DNA of 64,000 nucleotides from Nitrobacteraceae bacterium AZCC 1564 (GCA_036924835.1 JBAGRR010000001.1:4479001-4543000); one strand, 5' to 3'. Shown: positions 1 to 9,752, counted from the first letter of the stretch. Notes: a model not told the origin generated them from the sequence alone. Program-made: numbers and translations.

Positions 1-201
1 CCGGCCAAAGAAGCGCAAGGCATATTGCGACCACCATTGAAGAAAGCCGATCTGCAGAAGCTCGTGAGTTGCCGTGACCAGCGTGATGATGCCGAGTGTG
101 TGCTCGTTCACCACATGGGTCCACACGATCATCGCGATGAGCTGAAACAGCGGGCCTATGACCTGTGCCGGCATATAAAGAAGTGTGTGTCGCAACAGCA
201 T
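1..201 (-). CDS. Polysaccharide flippase (Wzx-like), N-terminal part, cut by window edge
   Basis: An open frame of 67 codons starts with ATG at 201 and runs off the left edge without a stop. The translated start (MLLRHTLLYMPAQVIGPLF...) has a short basic N-terminus followed by alternating hydrophobic stretches, as in the first two membrane helices of MATE/Wzx-type lipid-linked oligosaccharide flippases. The start lies 2 nt after the stop of the upstream acyltransferase, so it is the next gene of the exopolysaccharide operon. Its expected role is to flip undecaprenyl-PP-linked repeat units across the inner membrane before polymerization. Family assignment is by inference from topology and context, since only the N-terminus is visible. 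Confidence 0.7.
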   Translation of the reverse strand, partial: MLLRHTLLYMPAQVIGPLFQLIAMIVWTHVVNEHTLGIITLVTATHELLQIGFLQWWSQYALRFFGR

Positions 202-203
202 GG

Positions 204-1265
204 TCAGGCTCCCAACCAACGGCAAACGCGCGCGGATGCAACACGGCGAATGATCAACAAGGCGAAGATACTGATCACGGCAGTTGTGGCATAAGTGATT
301 GCAAACTCGATGACAGCGCCGGACGCGCGCAGCGAAAAATGGTCTCTCAGGATCATGATCACGAAGATGTGCCAGAGATAGATGAAGTAACTGCCTGATC
401 CGATCGCCGCCAGGAATTGGCTCCGCGGATGAAGACTGAGCAGCAAGATGGCGATGAGCGCGGCGTAGGCGAAGAACGCTGTTGAATCGTAGTCAGCGGC
501 ATCGCCGATTCCGGCAACCCTGACCGCTGCATAAATGATGTACGCGATCAATGCAGTCACTGTGACCAGAATTCGGCTGTCCCTCAGTGCCAATCCCGCG
601 CTTGAGGTTCCCACGAGTGCTCCCAACGCGACGAAGGAGAACCAGAAGGGAATATCGCGAAGGCGGACTTCCTGCACGAACGACTCGGAGAATCCCCGGT
701 GGAGGAGCAGCGGGTCGAGATAGCTACCTACGACAAGCCCGCCCAGAAGCGAGAGCGCCAGCAGAATGGCCAAGCGCTGCTGCGACTGATGAGAGCCAGC
801 ATCGGATATCCGAAAGATCAGCCAGAGGAAGACCGTGCAGCCGATGTAAACGAAGACATAATAATAGACGAACACATAGGCGAGGACGAAGCGGGCAATG
901 GTTGTCGTGATCCGATGATCCATCGCCGGATTGTGCCAGGCCATGTAGATGTAAGCCGCAACGAATGCGATCGCGTACGGGATCAGGGCTGTCTTGACCC
1001 GTCTCCAGAGCACCACGCGCCCAGACAAGGCAGTCAGATAACCCGAGGCAAAGAGGAAGATCGGGACGCAGGGCCGCAAGGCCGCATCAACGAGCTTTCC
1101 CCAGAGTGGATCGAGCGGCTGTGGCATCGAGTGGATGCCAATCACCATGAGGATCGCAATGCCGCGCATCGTGTCGATACCCAGATCGCGGCCGACGACC
1201 CGGGTCTGCGCGTGCGAACTCTGGATCCAGTCCGCCGATATCTGAGTCTGTGTAGCTGCTGTCAT
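204..1265 (-). CDS. Acyltransferase 3 family membrane protein
   Basis: A 353-residue integral membrane protein with about ten hydrophobic segments. The N-terminal region has the acyltransferase-3 signature: DTMRGIAILMVIGIHS with its conserved His near residue 46, then RPCVPIFLFASGYL. Members move acetyl, succinyl or other acyl groups onto extracytoplasmic sugars. The ATG overlaps the stop of the preceding acyltransferase gene (ATGA), so the two are translationally coupled. In this operon it most likely decorates the exopolysaccharide or its lipid-linked repeat unit. The donor and the acceptor sugar cannot be told from sequence. Confidence 0.85.
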   Translation of the reverse strand: MTAATQTQISADWIQSSHAQTRVVGRDLGIDTMRGIAILMVIGIHSMPQPLDPLWGKLVDAALRPCVPIFLFASGYLTALSGRVVLWRRVKTALIPYAIAFVAAYIYMAWHNPAMDHRITTTIARFVLAYVFVYYYVFVYIGCTVFLWLIFRISDAGSHQSQQRLAILLALSLLGGLVVGSYLDPLLLHRGFSESFVQEVRLRDIPFWFSFVALGALVGTSSAGLALRDSRILVTVTALIAYIIYAAVRVAGIGDAADYDSTAFFAYAALIAILLLSLHPRSQFLAAIGSGSYFIYLWHIFVIMILRDHFSLRASGAVIEFAITYATTAVISIFALLIIRRVASARVCRWLGA

Positions 1266-2359
1266 CGCAATCTCTCCTGCTGGAGAGCTGCCGAAGCCGG
1301 GATGTCACGCGTAACGTTGCGGTCAAAGACGCCGTTGAGATATTTGCGGAGCGGGGTTTCAAAGAAGTGATAGGACAGCATGCTGGTAACAGCGAGCACC
1401 GACACCGCGACCGGCAGCAGCACCAGCTTTCCGCCCGGAACCGCGTGCGCATCCGCGAAGCGTGCGCCGAACGTCAGCACGATGGTCGCGATCGGGATGT
1501 GCAGCATGTAGCAGGAATAGGTGTAGGCAGCCCCGCGATCGAGGTGCAAGCGTGTGAGAAGGCTCGACCGCTGCGCGCTATCGTATTGGACCGCGAGAAC
1601 GGCTATGAGATACACCGCGATCAAGCCTGCCATCTCAGGAAGCAGCCAGCCGAACAGGATGAATCCGGCCAGCGCTGCGACGAGCACACCAGACGCGGCC
1701 GGCCAGCGCGCGATCTCGTGGCGGTAGAGATAACATGCGATTCCGAGGCTAAATCCCGGCAAGGCGCGGAATACGCCGCCTTTGTTGATCCATTCCGCCC
1801 ACGGTCCGGTCCCCGTAGCGTACGCGTAGATGGTGTTGGCAATCATCAAGAGAATGACAAGCGCGGCAACCATCCGCCGGCGCGGTGCGAGAAGCAGCGC
1901 AACGATTGGAAATGCCAGATAGCAGAACATTTCCGCCGACAAGGACCAACTGGGGAAATTGAACGTCAGTCGCTCTCCGTCCAGCGCATGCAGTAGCAGG
2001 AGTTGAGCCGGGATGTCATGAAGGGGATAGCGCGCAGGATTGTCGGTCTTGGCCAATCCAAGATACAGCGCGACGGCGATCACCACATAGAATGCCAGCG
2101 TGGCGAGATGTAGCGGATAGATCCGCGCCAGCCGGCGCCAAAGAAAGCGAAAAACCGCACTTGGTGTCTCGACTTTGCCGAGATATTGGCTGGCGATCAC
2201 AAAGCCGGACACCACGAAGAAAAGATCAACGAACAGATTGAGATGCTGGGTGTGCGCAACCATGAAGCGGCCAGCGGCATGGTCTTTTACATAGTCTGCA
2301 TAATGCAGGACGACGACGGCGCAAGCGGCAATGATCCGCAGGCTGTCAAGATTGTCCAT
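1262..2359 (-). CDS. Acyltransferase 3 family protein (OafA/ExoZ-like)
   Basis: About 365 residues from the ATG at 2359. This start has AAGGA five bases upstream; a TTG seven codons earlier is also open but lacks a good ribosome site. Typical acyltransferase-3 motifs are present: LDSLRIIAACAVVVLHY near the N-terminus, FVDLFFVVSGFVIA in the second helix, and the RR-x-R-x-YP motif (WRRLARIYPLH). It is a multi-span inner-membrane enzyme that O-acylates polysaccharides. It is paired with a second, divergent acyltransferase that overlaps its stop codon, suggesting two different acyl decorations of the same polymer. The substrate is unknown. Confidence 0.87.
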   Translation of the reverse strand: MDNLDSLRIIAACAVVVLHYADYVKDHAAGRFMVAHTQHLNLFVDLFFVVSGFVIASQYLGKVETPSAVFRFLWRRLARIYPLHLATLAFYVVIAVALYLGLAKTDNPARYPLHDIPAQLLLLHALDGERLTFNFPSWSLSAEMFCYLAFPIVALLLAPRRRMVAALVILLMIANTIYAYATGTGPWAEWINKGGVFRALPGFSLGIACYLYRHEIARWPAASGVLVAALAGFILFGWLLPEMAGLIAVYLIAVLAVQYDSAQRSSLLTRLHLDRGAAYTYSCYMLHIPIATIVLTFGARFADAHAVPGGKLVLLPVAVSVLAVTSMLSYHFFETPLRKYLNGVFDRNVTRDIPASAALQQERLR

Positions 2360-2461
2360 CGTGTCCTTGTTGGTCTGCAAGAAACGTATCCTTGACTTCT
2401 GTTTCGACGAACGCGGTCAACGAGAACTGGTGGAGGAGGCGAAGGGAGGCTTCCAGAGCGA

Positions 2462-3556
2462 TCAGGATGCGCTCCGATCACTATGGCTTGTTTGTGCAGA
2501 TATCTGTGTCATCTCTGTGGGAGATCGGGACATTCGTCCAATCAGATCGATGACCGCCCTGCGATCGGACGCCGCTAGCGAGTTCCATCGCGCAAGATTT
2601 GTCTCTCCGCGCTCGATATGAGATCTACGCCAGTCGCTCTCACCGAGGGCATGGCCGATGATAGCCGCAGCGCGGGCGGGGTCAGCCGGATCAACAAAGA
2701 TTCCTGACTCGCCCAACACTTCCCGGAAGACGGAGTCGTCCGGCGCGACAATCGGTAAGCCGGCATATTGGGCTTCGAGCAGCGGCAGCCCGAGACCTTC
2801 TTCATGTGACGTGCAGATGAAGACGTCTGCCTCGCGAATGATCTGGTTGACGCGCTCTGTGGATTGGTAACCGTGAAGGACGACGCCGGGGCACTGTTCG
2901 AGCACCTGCCAGTCATCTCCCCAACCGCGGCGCCCGACGATGTCGAGCGTTGCGTTGATAAAGCCCTGTTCGCGCAGGGCGGATACGATTTTCGCTGCGG
3001 CCACAAAGTTTTTGCGCGGCTCGACGGTACCCAATGTCACGAGGCGAAGCGATGAGCTTTTGGTTTTTCGTCCGGCGCGGTCACCTGGCTCCAGATTGAA
3101 CACGTTTCTCACTGGAGGCCGGTATAATGTGATTTCGGCATCGGACCGGCAATATTCGAGAAGCTTCCGCTTTGTATCGGCGGAATTCACAAAGAAGCGT
3201 GGATAATTCTGCACGGCGAGCTTGAACGGTGCGGCCATGTAGAGCTTGGCGCGAACATTCAGGTCTTGTCGCCGTGAGATCAGGAAAACATCGTGGATAT
3301 AAGGAAGAACGCGTGATGCGAACGGGCGCAGCAGCGGGCTTGGAGGAAAGCCAGGGCACAACAGGAGGGACGATGAGCCAGCCATCCGCCAGGGCAAGCC
3401 GAATGTCTGGGTCGCGATCATGTCGCGTGTGCCATTCGCCACCACTGGAACAACGTCGAGCGGAGCAAGTGAGGCCGGCGAAAACAGCTCGAGGGTGATG
3501 CGTTCGAGGCCGGTCACATGACGCCCCAGATGCGTATGATCAACGTAAATCGGCAT
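2462..3556 (-). CDS. Glycosyltransferase family 4
   Basis: About 364 residues of GT-B fold type. The C-terminal half carries family-4 landmarks: LGTVEPRKNF (start of the nucleotide-sugar domain), a GRRGWGDD segment, and the donor-site E-x7-E motif in SHEEGLGLPLLEAQYAGLPIVA. It transfers a nucleotide-activated sugar onto the lipid-linked oligosaccharide on the cytoplasmic face. A GTG at 3571 overlaps the upstream stop (GTGA), but the ATG at 3556 begins the family-typical MPIYVDHTHLGRHVTGLERI, so I prefer it. It is the only cytoplasmic glycosyltransferase visible in this part of the operon. Sugar specificity cannot be inferred. Confidence 0.88.
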   Translation of the reverse strand: MPIYVDHTHLGRHVTGLERITLELFSPASLAPLDVVPVVANGTRDMIATQTFGLPWRMAGSSSLLLCPGFPPSPLLRPFASRVLPYIHDVFLISRRQDLNVRAKLYMAAPFKLAVQNYPRFFVNSADTKRKLLEYCRSDAEITLYRPPVRNVFNLEPGDRAGRKTKSSSLRLVTLGTVEPRKNFVAAAKIVSALREQGFINATLDIVGRRGWGDDWQVLEQCPGVVLHGYQSTERVNQIIREADVFICTSHEEGLGLPLLEAQYAGLPIVAPDDSVFREVLGESGIFVDPADPARAAAIIGHALGESDWRRSHIERGETNLARWNSLAASDRRAVIDLIGRMSRSPTEMTQISAQTSHSDRSAS

Positions 3557-3567
3557 GGCTTTTGGCC

Positions 3568-4986
3568 TCACGTCACAGGTGCAAGCTTGGGCGCGGAGCG
3601 AAGCTGCGTCGGTCTAATCGTGAATGCCTGTTCTTTCGGCAGCAGCAGCGTGATCAGAATGATGAACTGTGCGAGCTGAATGTTCTTTGACGAGAAGCTT
3701 ACCGAACTTGCGGCAATCATCAGGATGAGAAGGATGATGGCCCAGATGGTGGGAACCGATCGTTTGATGATTTCGGTAAACAGGCCCATCAATCCCAGAG
3801 TCAGTACTGTCGTGTGAATGATCCCGAACTGGACGATGGACGAAATCCAGAAATTCTCGATGCCGAAATTGAGGCCAAGCTGCGACTGCAGGGCGTTCAC
3901 CCGTACCGGGTTGGGTCCCAGCAGCAGCTCATGCCAGTCGAAGTGCGAGAGAAGATCGAACGTCGCGAAGCGTGCGAGCGCGCTGCCCTTGTCCGATGAA
4001 AATCGCAGCAGCATCTTGTCGAAGATACCAAGGTCGAGCGCGGCGAATACGACGGCACCAGCGGCAAACACAAGGCACATGGCACCAATCACGGCGAGAA
4101 GCGGCTCCCGGCCGCCGCGGAGCATCCGCAACAATTCCCGTGCGGCAAGCAGACCAATCACGGCCAGCACCGTCACCAGCGCAGTCCGGCCGCCAAACGC
4201 CATCAGCGATCCCAGGCAGAACCCGATGAGCGGGACGCGCACTACGAGGGGAGGGCAAAGTGAGGCTCGGAGAACGAGTGCAAGAATATAGGCGGCGATC
4301 AGGCCGGACGCGGTCAGTGGATGGCCGAGCAGGGCCGACGAACGCCACTCTCCTACGACGACAATATCGCCGAGGGTGAGGGGAATAAGCCGGTGGCCTG
4401 AAAAATACTCATAATATCCGATGACAATGTTAAGCAGGATCATCAGGTGCACGGCCCACACCAACGGCTTCTTCTGCTGCGGCGTGAGTTGCCACATCAC
4501 GAGGCACAGCAGAACCGGAAGCAGGAATGTATCAATGATCACCGTGAAGGGGCGCTCTAGAACAATGACCTGAACGAAAAGGAAGGCCCAGCACAAGAGG
4601 TAGGCAATCAGGAGCTTCGATTCCGAGAACATGCGGTCGATTTCGCCAACCGGATTTCCGTTTCGGATCAACAGCAGGAGAAATGCAAGGCAGGTAAAAT
4701 AGGTCGTCGGGTGCAGCTTTTCATAAAAGCCGCCGCCGTTCGTCAGATAGTGAATCTTCCAGTTGGCCAGCATGCCCGCTGAGATCGTCAACGTCGCGAT
4801 GACGGCGAGCAGCATCAATCCGACGATCAGGGTGTCGATAGAGAGGCCGCTTCGCGCCGATGTCGAGTGGACTGGCGGGGACTGGCGATATGTCTTCAGC
4901 GCCGAGTATTTCACGCGCGGCGGCAACACGCGCTGATTGCCAGGGAGCACACGCGCGCGTCCCATGGCTGGGGGATAAGATCTCAT
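3568..4986 (-). CDS. O-antigen ligase/polymerase family (Wzy-like) protein
   Basis: 472 residues, with a positively charged cytoplasmic N-terminus of about 50 residues followed by about eleven hydrophobic segments and a large periplasmic loop in the C-terminal half, the layout of Wzy/WaaL proteins. It sits between the co-polymerase/kinase gene, whose stop it overlaps by ATGA, and a glycosyltransferase. It is therefore most likely the exopolysaccharide polymerase joining repeat units in the periplasm, not a lipid-A ligase. Sequence similarity in this family is low and the assignment rests mainly on topology and gene order. Confidence 0.78.
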   Translation of the reverse strand: MRSYPPAMGRARVLPGNQRVLPPRVKYSALKTYRQSPPVHSTSARSGLSIDTLIVGLMLLAVIATLTISAGMLANWKIHYLTNGGGFYEKLHPTTYFTCLAFLLLLIRNGNPVGEIDRMFSESKLLIAYLLCWAFLFVQVIVLERPFTVIIDTFLLPVLLCLVMWQLTPQQKKPLVWAVHLMILLNIVIGYYEYFSGHRLIPLTLGDIVVVGEWRSSALLGHPLTASGLIAAYILALVLRASLCPPLVVRVPLIGFCLGSLMAFGGRTALVTVLAVIGLLAARELLRMLRGGREPLLAVIGAMCLVFAAGAVVFAALDLGIFDKMLLRFSSDKGSALARFATFDLLSHFDWHELLLGPNPVRVNALQSQLGLNFGIENFWISSIVQFGIIHTTVLTLGLMGLFTEIIKRSVPTIWAIILLILMIAASSVSFSSKNIQLAQFIILITLLLPKEQAFTIRPTQLRSAPKLAPVT

Positions 4987-7307
4987 TCCGCGGCCCCGGG
5001 ATTCAGCGCCGCTGAGCCATAAGGTTTGAGATATGCCGAGCTGCGATAATAGTCGTAGAAACGCAGGCGATTGAGATCGACGCGGGTCAGAACCGTTCCG
5101 AGGATGCGGTCGTACACCGGTCCCAGCAGATTGATGGCGTGCGAGACGACTTCTTCGGGCGTCTGGTCCCAGGCCAGCGTAAGCACGATCCGGTCGGAAA
5201 TTTCAGCGAGGGCTCGGCCATCAACCAGAGGAACCAGAGGCGGCGAGTCGATAATGATCACTTCATATCGCTGACGCAAGTGATCGAGCGTATCGACGAT
5301 CTGTTCGGAGAACATCAATTCGGTAATGATGTCGACATCCTTGATGGCGGGTGATGGCAAAATCGAGAGGCCGGTGCTGCGGTCGAGCAGCAGTGCGCGT
5401 TCCACCGATACCTGTCCGGTGGCGACCTCAAATAAGCCCGCATCCGCATGCGGACACAACGCTCGGGTCAGCGCCGGGTTGCGGAGATCGCCGTCAATAA
5501 GAAGAGTCTTGATTCCGAGGGTGGAAAGCGACAACGCGAGGTTCGCAGCCAGTGTTGTCTTTCCCTCACCATCAAGAGCCGACGTCACGAGAACAACCTT
5601 GACCGGTTGGATTCTCAACGTGCGCTGCAAGGCGAGGCGGACGGAACGTATCGCCTCGGAGAAGAAGGTGCCCGGCTCTTCGAGCGCGTAGCGCATCAGG
5701 GGAGGCTGCAGCGCGGGAGGCAGCAGCCTCGCGCTGCGCGGATCGTAGTGATCAAGCTCTTTGTGCCCACGCTTGGCGCGCGCGGCGAGTTCGCGCGCTC
5801 CGATCAGTGGCACGGCTGCAAGGGCAGGCACACCGGAGATGGATTCCGCCTGCTCAAGTGTCTTGATGCGCCGATCGAGATAATCAGCGAGAAAGGCAAT
5901 CACGCAGCCACCGCCGAGACCCAGCATCAGCGCGAGGCCGAGGATCAGCATGGTCTTGGGCGACGACGGACGGATTGGAACGCTGGCGCGGGTCACGACC
6001 CGCGAATCCGGCATCTCTAGGCTCTCTTGAGCCGAGGTCTCCTTGTAGCGGGCGAGGTAGGATTCATAGAGCGTCCGGTTGGCCTCGGCCTCGCGTTGCA
6101 GCTCATGCAAGCGAACCTGCGCTTGGCCGGACGTTGTCGACACGCCTTGCAGCTTGTCGAGGCTCTGCTGCAAGGAGACTTCGCGCGACTGGGCAACGTC
6201 GTATTCGTGCTGCGTGCTGTCGACGATGCGCTTGATTTCTTCATTGATCAGGCGCTGGGTATCGCGCAGTTGTGCCCGAACATTGGTCACGAGAGGATGG
6301 CGCGGGCCGTATTTGCTGGTGAGGTCAGCCTCACTCTTCGCAATGTCGGCGTACTGCGTGCGGAGCTTGGTGATGATGTCCGAAGAAATCACAGCAGAGA
6401 TGCTGCCGGGATCGCCACCGGATTGGGCCAGTTGCTTGACCTGATCGTATTTGGCCTTTGCTTCCGCGGTTTGGACACGTGCGGCGATCAGCTTGTTGTT
6501 GAGATCGGTGATCTGCTGATCGTTAACCGTCACGCCCTGCGCGACCGAAAGATTGTTGTCGGCGCGGAATTTCTCCACTGCCTGTTCTGAGGCGAGGACG
6601 CGCGACTTCAGCCCTGCGATCTGGCTGTTCAGCCAGCTCGCGGCGATCTTCGTGGCGTCGTACTTGGCGCGAACCTGCTCCTCAAAATATCCATCGGCAA
6701 TCGCGTTGGCGATCTTGGCCGCTTTCTGAGGTTGTTCCGAGCTGACATTGATATCGACAAGGAAGGTCGTTCCCTGCCGCGTCACCTTCATGCGCTTCTG
6801 AAGGATTTCAATAGACCTTGCCCTCGCGGCATCTTCCGGGCTCGCGCCGGATGAGGGGCCGCTGGAGGCGAACAGCAGCTTGATTGGATAGATGATCGGA
6901 TCGAGCAGGCTCGGTTGTGGCGTGAATTCCGGATCCTCAGTGAGCTTCAGCTTCTCAACGACGCGCTGCAGAATGGCGACCGACTGAATGAGAAGCGTCT
7001 GGCTCTCGATGGTCGCGTCATCGGTGCCAAAGTTCGTCAACACCTGCTGAGTTGTATCAACGACATTCGCCCGGCGCGGGTCGACCAGAACCGTTGACGT
7101 CGCGGTATAGCGCGTCGTGGCGACCGTTACATAGGCCAGCGCAAGAGCAACCAGCACCGCCGGCACCGCGGCGAGAATCTTCCAGCGCCGTCGCAGGATG
7201 CGGGCAAGCTCCCGCAGGTCTACCGTGGGCTGCTGCCAGCCTCCGACGGTTGATCCAATGGGGCTATCCGGGAGCTGATGATCGTAGTCAGAACTGCGCT
7301 GTAACAT
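4983..7307 (-). CDS. Polysaccharide co-polymerase fused to tyrosine autokinase (Wzc/ExoP-like)
   Basis: 774 residues, the normal length for a fused Wzc/ExoP protein. The N-terminal Wzz domain begins near residue 28, with a first membrane helix near 45-65, a long periplasmic coiled-coil region and a second helix near 445-470 preceded by a Pro-rich segment (PIRPSSPKT). The cytoplasmic C-terminal BY-kinase has Walker A SALDGEGKTT near residue 573, Walker A' LLIDGDLRNP and a Walker B IIIDSPPL. The last 30 residues carry a Tyr cluster (YDYYRSSAYLKPY) suited to autophosphorylation. It controls chain length and couples polymerase to the outer-membrane channel. The start overlaps the end of the beta-barrel gene by 20 nt. 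Confidence 0.92.
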   Translation of the reverse strand: MLQRSSDYDHQLPDSPIGSTVGGWQQPTVDLRELARILRRRWKILAAVPAVLVALALAYVTVATTRYTATSTVLVDPRRANVVDTTQQVLTNFGTDDATIESQTLLIQSVAILQRVVEKLKLTEDPEFTPQPSLLDPIIYPIKLLFASSGPSSGASPEDAARARSIEILQKRMKVTRQGTTFLVDINVSSEQPQKAAKIANAIADGYFEEQVRAKYDATKIAASWLNSQIAGLKSRVLASEQAVEKFRADNNLSVAQGVTVNDQQITDLNNKLIAARVQTAEAKAKYDQVKQLAQSGGDPGSISAVISSDIITKLRTQYADIAKSEADLTSKYGPRHPLVTNVRAQLRDTQRLINEEIKRIVDSTQHEYDVAQSREVSLQQSLDKLQGVSTTSGQAQVRLHELQREAEANRTLYESYLARYKETSAQESLEMPDSRVVTRASVPIRPSSPKTMLILGLALMLGLGGGCVIAFLADYLDRRIKTLEQAESISGVPALAAVPLIGARELAARAKRGHKELDHYDPRSARLLPPALQPPLMRYALEEPGTFFSEAIRSVRLALQRTLRIQPVKVVLVTSALDGEGKTTLAANLALSLSTLGIKTLLIDGDLRNPALTRALCPHADAGLFEVATGQVSVERALLLDRSTGLSILPSPAIKDVDIITELMFSEQIVDTLDHLRQRYEVIIIDSPPLVPLVDGRALAEISDRIVLTLAWDQTPEEVVSHAINLLGPVYDRILGTVLTRVDLNRLRFYDYYRSSAYLKPYGSAALNPGAAE

Positions 7308-8709
7308 TTATTCCGACCTGATGTTTGTCATAGCTGAAGGTGGGAATATTGCTGTTACGTTCTGAATATCTGTGGAAGAGCGAAATCGCTCCGTATCGAT
7401 TGATAAGATACTTGATGCGCGCATCAGTCGTGGTGACCTTGTCTATGCGCGGTTGTCCAAAAAAGCGGTCGTTCTCATAACCACCTGCAAGAGTAATAAT
7501 GACGTTTCGGCGAAGTTCGTAGTCGACGCCGAGTTGCAATGCGTTCGCCAGGACGCCCGTGGAGCTCGTCTCTGAGGTTTGTGTGACGAGTTGCTCAGCT
7601 TTGAAATGTACGTCGACAAGCGGCGTAGGCCGCCAGGTCAGCATCGCGCGATAGGTCGGTCCTTCGATTGTCCCGATCGTCGGATCGACAAAACGCTGAT
7701 TCACATAGCCGCCGCCGAGCTCGCCGGTGATCAGATTGGTGAAGGCGATGGTGAAGCCCGAAAGCGCCCGATATCCTTGTGAATCGAGCGGCTGGCCAGG
7801 AACCCCCCGAACGTTGCGCTGATTGCCTTCGACGGCGGTAAACCAACCAAGCCTCGGCGAGAATGCATAGTCGACGCGGCCGTGGACCGCATAGATCTGG
7901 CCGTCGCGGCTGTCCTGATTGATGACAGTGCCATCCTGCGCGCGCGTGGATCCGTAGTCGTAGGCGTGGATGGTCGTGCCCAACGACGTCGTGAGACGGT
8001 TGAATTGCTTTCGTACGGTGACATCGCCCGACAGCAGATCGTAGGGGGTCGGTGCGATCGCATTCGCCGGCGAACTGACCGTTCCAACGCCTTCGTTGAG
8101 ATGCGCAACCTGGAAATTGGTGAGAATGGCGAGATCATGGGCGATATCGAACCAGGAATTGCCCTTGATGCTGGCATTGGTCTGATTCAGACTTGAGTTC
8201 TCATTATATACGGTCGACTGCGCATCGAGCTTAAGATCGACGCCGTGCCGCTCCCAAAGCGTATGCGCACGCAGCGACGGTTCGAAGACCGCAGCGAAGT
8301 CTGAAACCTGGTTGGTGTTCGATGAGAAGACGTTGCTGTCGAAGAATCCGCCCGACATCAGCGACGGGTTGAACATCCAGGATCCGGCGCGGATTCCCAC
8401 TGGTTCGTATCCGGGCTGCTGTCGATTTTTCACAGGCATATCCTCGGGTTGAACTTCTTCGCGTGTGGTCGGATCGGTCAGGTCTGGCATCGCGTTCGGT
8501 TCGAACACTTGTTGCGCGTTCCAGGGTGGTGCGACCCGATCAGTCGTCGACGGGATCACCTGTGCATTTGATGGTGACGCAAGGCCAAGCACCAGCGCTG
8601 TCGCCGGCCAGCTTGCGACTCTTAGTCCTCGCAGAAGTGGAGAATCCGCATCTGCTGGTGATGGTCGTTCTCGTATCAAATCCAACATCACTAACGCAGT
8701 ACGCTTCAT
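7288..8709 (-). CDS. Outer-membrane beta-barrel protein of the exopolysaccharide operon
   Basis: 473 residues. After a long N-terminal region a hydrophobic stretch ends in SNAQ, consistent with a Sec signal peptide cleaved near residue 50. The mature part has many alternating amphipathic strands rich in aromatic and glycine residues, and ends in a terminal phenylalanine (VTAQF), the classical outer-membrane assembly signal. It resembles the BBP2-type barrel proteins found beside wza/wzc genes in rhizobia. Its place between the export protein and the co-polymerase, with translational overlap into the latter, suggests a role in secretion or surface anchoring of the polymer. The exact function is not known. 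Confidence 0.8.
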   Translation of the reverse strand: MKRTALVMLDLIRERPSPADADSPLLRGLRVASWPATALVLGLASPSNAQVIPSTTDRVAPPWNAQQVFEPNAMPDLTDPTTREEVQPEDMPVKNRQQPGYEPVGIRAGSWMFNPSLMSGGFFDSNVFSSNTNQVSDFAAVFEPSLRAHTLWERHGVDLKLDAQSTVYNENSSLNQTNASIKGNSWFDIAHDLAILTNFQVAHLNEGVGTVSSPANAIAPTPYDLLSGDVTVRKQFNRLTTSLGTTIHAYDYGSTRAQDGTVINQDSRDGQIYAVHGRVDYAFSPRLGWFTAVEGNQRNVRGVPGQPLDSQGYRALSGFTIAFTNLITGELGGGYVNQRFVDPTIGTIEGPTYRAMLTWRPTPLVDVHFKAEQLVTQTSETSSTGVLANALQLGVDYELRRNVIITLAGGYENDRFFGQPRIDKVTTTDARIKYLINRYGAISLFHRYSERNSNIPTFSYDKHQVGINVTAQF

Positions 8710-9017
8710 TACTCGTCCCTTGCGGGAGACACCTATGTTGGATGGAAACAGCGAACGCCTGATACCTCTCCGTTGCCCCTGAAATCATCACTCTCGCCCA
8801 TAGAGTCAGCAGCGTCGGACTTTTTCTTAGTCAGTCGCTTTGCAGATCTTCATCGCGACGTGGTGTCGGATGTAGATTTGCACTTTAGAATGCGCGACGT
8901 TGCGATTTGTTTCCGCGTCGCAAAATATTACGCATCGCAAAGAGACGAGACTATGGCGGAACAGATAAGATCAGATGTCACAGCTTCAGTTGTGCGTGAG
9001 AGGCATCAGGTGCTGCA
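8710..9017. other. Intergenic region upstream of the beta-barrel gene
   Basis: These 308 bases separate the export-protein gene from the start of the beta-barrel operon. I see no convincing coding sequence. The region between 8900 and 8940 holds three TTGCGA/TCGCAA boxes and an AT-rich patch (AAAATATTA, 8921-8929), so it probably contains a promoter or operator for the minus-strand operon. No confident -35/-10 pair could be assigned. Confidence 0.4.
8900..8940. promoter_or_regulatory. Cluster of TTGCGA/TCGCAA boxes
   Basis: TTGCGA occurs at 8900-8905, and its complement TCGCAA at 8918-8923 and again at 8935-8940; the last two share the longer form CGyATCGCAA/CGCGTCGCAA. They lie upstream of the minus-strand exopolysaccharide genes. 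This is a candidate regulator site only; it matches no operator I recognize. Confidence 0.25.
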
Positions 9018-9602
9018 CTAAAACCAGCGCTCCGGAATTCGAATGTTGTCACCCGGATAAACCAGAACTGGCGCATCAAGCGCATAGACCTCTTCAACTG
9101 TGCTTCCGGAACGGCGCACGTACACTTTGTCTTCGTTGGCGCGGTAAGTGAATCCGCCAGCGCTTGCAACGGCATCGAGCACTGTCATGCCAAGGCGATA
9201 AGGGTATTCGCCGCTCTTCCTAACCTCGCCAAGAATGTAGAAGGGGCGATAGAGCGCAACTTCAACGTTTACATGCGGTTCACGCACGATGCCTTTAGCA
9301 AGAGCACTCGTGATGGCTTGCTCCAGTTGCTTGGTCGTCAGCCCAGAGGCTTTGATACGGCCCGCAAGGGGAATTGAGACATATCCGGTGCTGTCGACAT
9401 CATATTCGCCGGTCACGTCAGCTTCGCCGTACACTTTCACGCGAACTCTGTCCGTTGGGCCAAGAATATAAGTGCGTACCGCGGAACCGGATGTGTCCCT
9501 CGTTCTCGCGTTTGCGCTTATAAGTGCGGCAGAAATGCCATTGAAAGCGACGGCTGCACATACGATGAGCGCAGCAGATTTGCGATGAAGAAAGTACAAC
9601 AT
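9018..9602 (-). CDS. Polysaccharide export outer-membrane protein (Wza/OPX-like)
   Basis: About 194 residues from the ATG at 9602, chosen because GGGGGAGAG lies a few bases upstream; another ATG 15 nt earlier has no such site. A signal peptide (MLYFLHRKSAALIVCAAVAF...) precedes a poly_export domain (YILGPTDRVRVKVYGEADVTGEYDVD...) and an SLBB-type beta-grasp segment (PFYILGEVRKSGEYPY...GMTVLDAVASAGGFTYRA). It is a short OPX protein of ExoF type, without the C-terminal helix domain of E. coli Wza. It would form or gate the outer-membrane exit for the polymer together with the co-polymerase. No clear lipobox Cys is seen at the signal-peptide end. Confidence 0.9.
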   Translation of the reverse strand: MLYFLHRKSAALIVCAAVAFNGISAALISANARTRDTSGSAVRTYILGPTDRVRVKVYGEADVTGEYDVDSTGYVSIPLAGRIKASGLTTKQLEQAITSALAKGIVREPHVNVEVALYRPFYILGEVRKSGEYPYRLGMTVLDAVASAGGFTYRANEDKVYVRRSGSTVEEVYALDAPVLVYPGDNIRIPERWF

Positions 9603-9752
9603 GAGTCTCTCCCCCATGGACTGAAATGTCGCAGTGATGTCCCCAGTTTCGGGCGGGATGATAGTCGAGCAAACAAGGCAAAAGAATGTGAGGGCGAGTT
9701 CCAGTGTGTCACCACTGTCGACTTCGTGCGTCGAAAAAGTGTCAAACCGGGA

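Noticed and set aside
8773-9021. An 82-codon plus-strand frame in the gap before the beta-barrel gene
   Set aside because: No homology signal by eye, no ribosome site, and it overlaps the end of the export-protein gene on the other strand.
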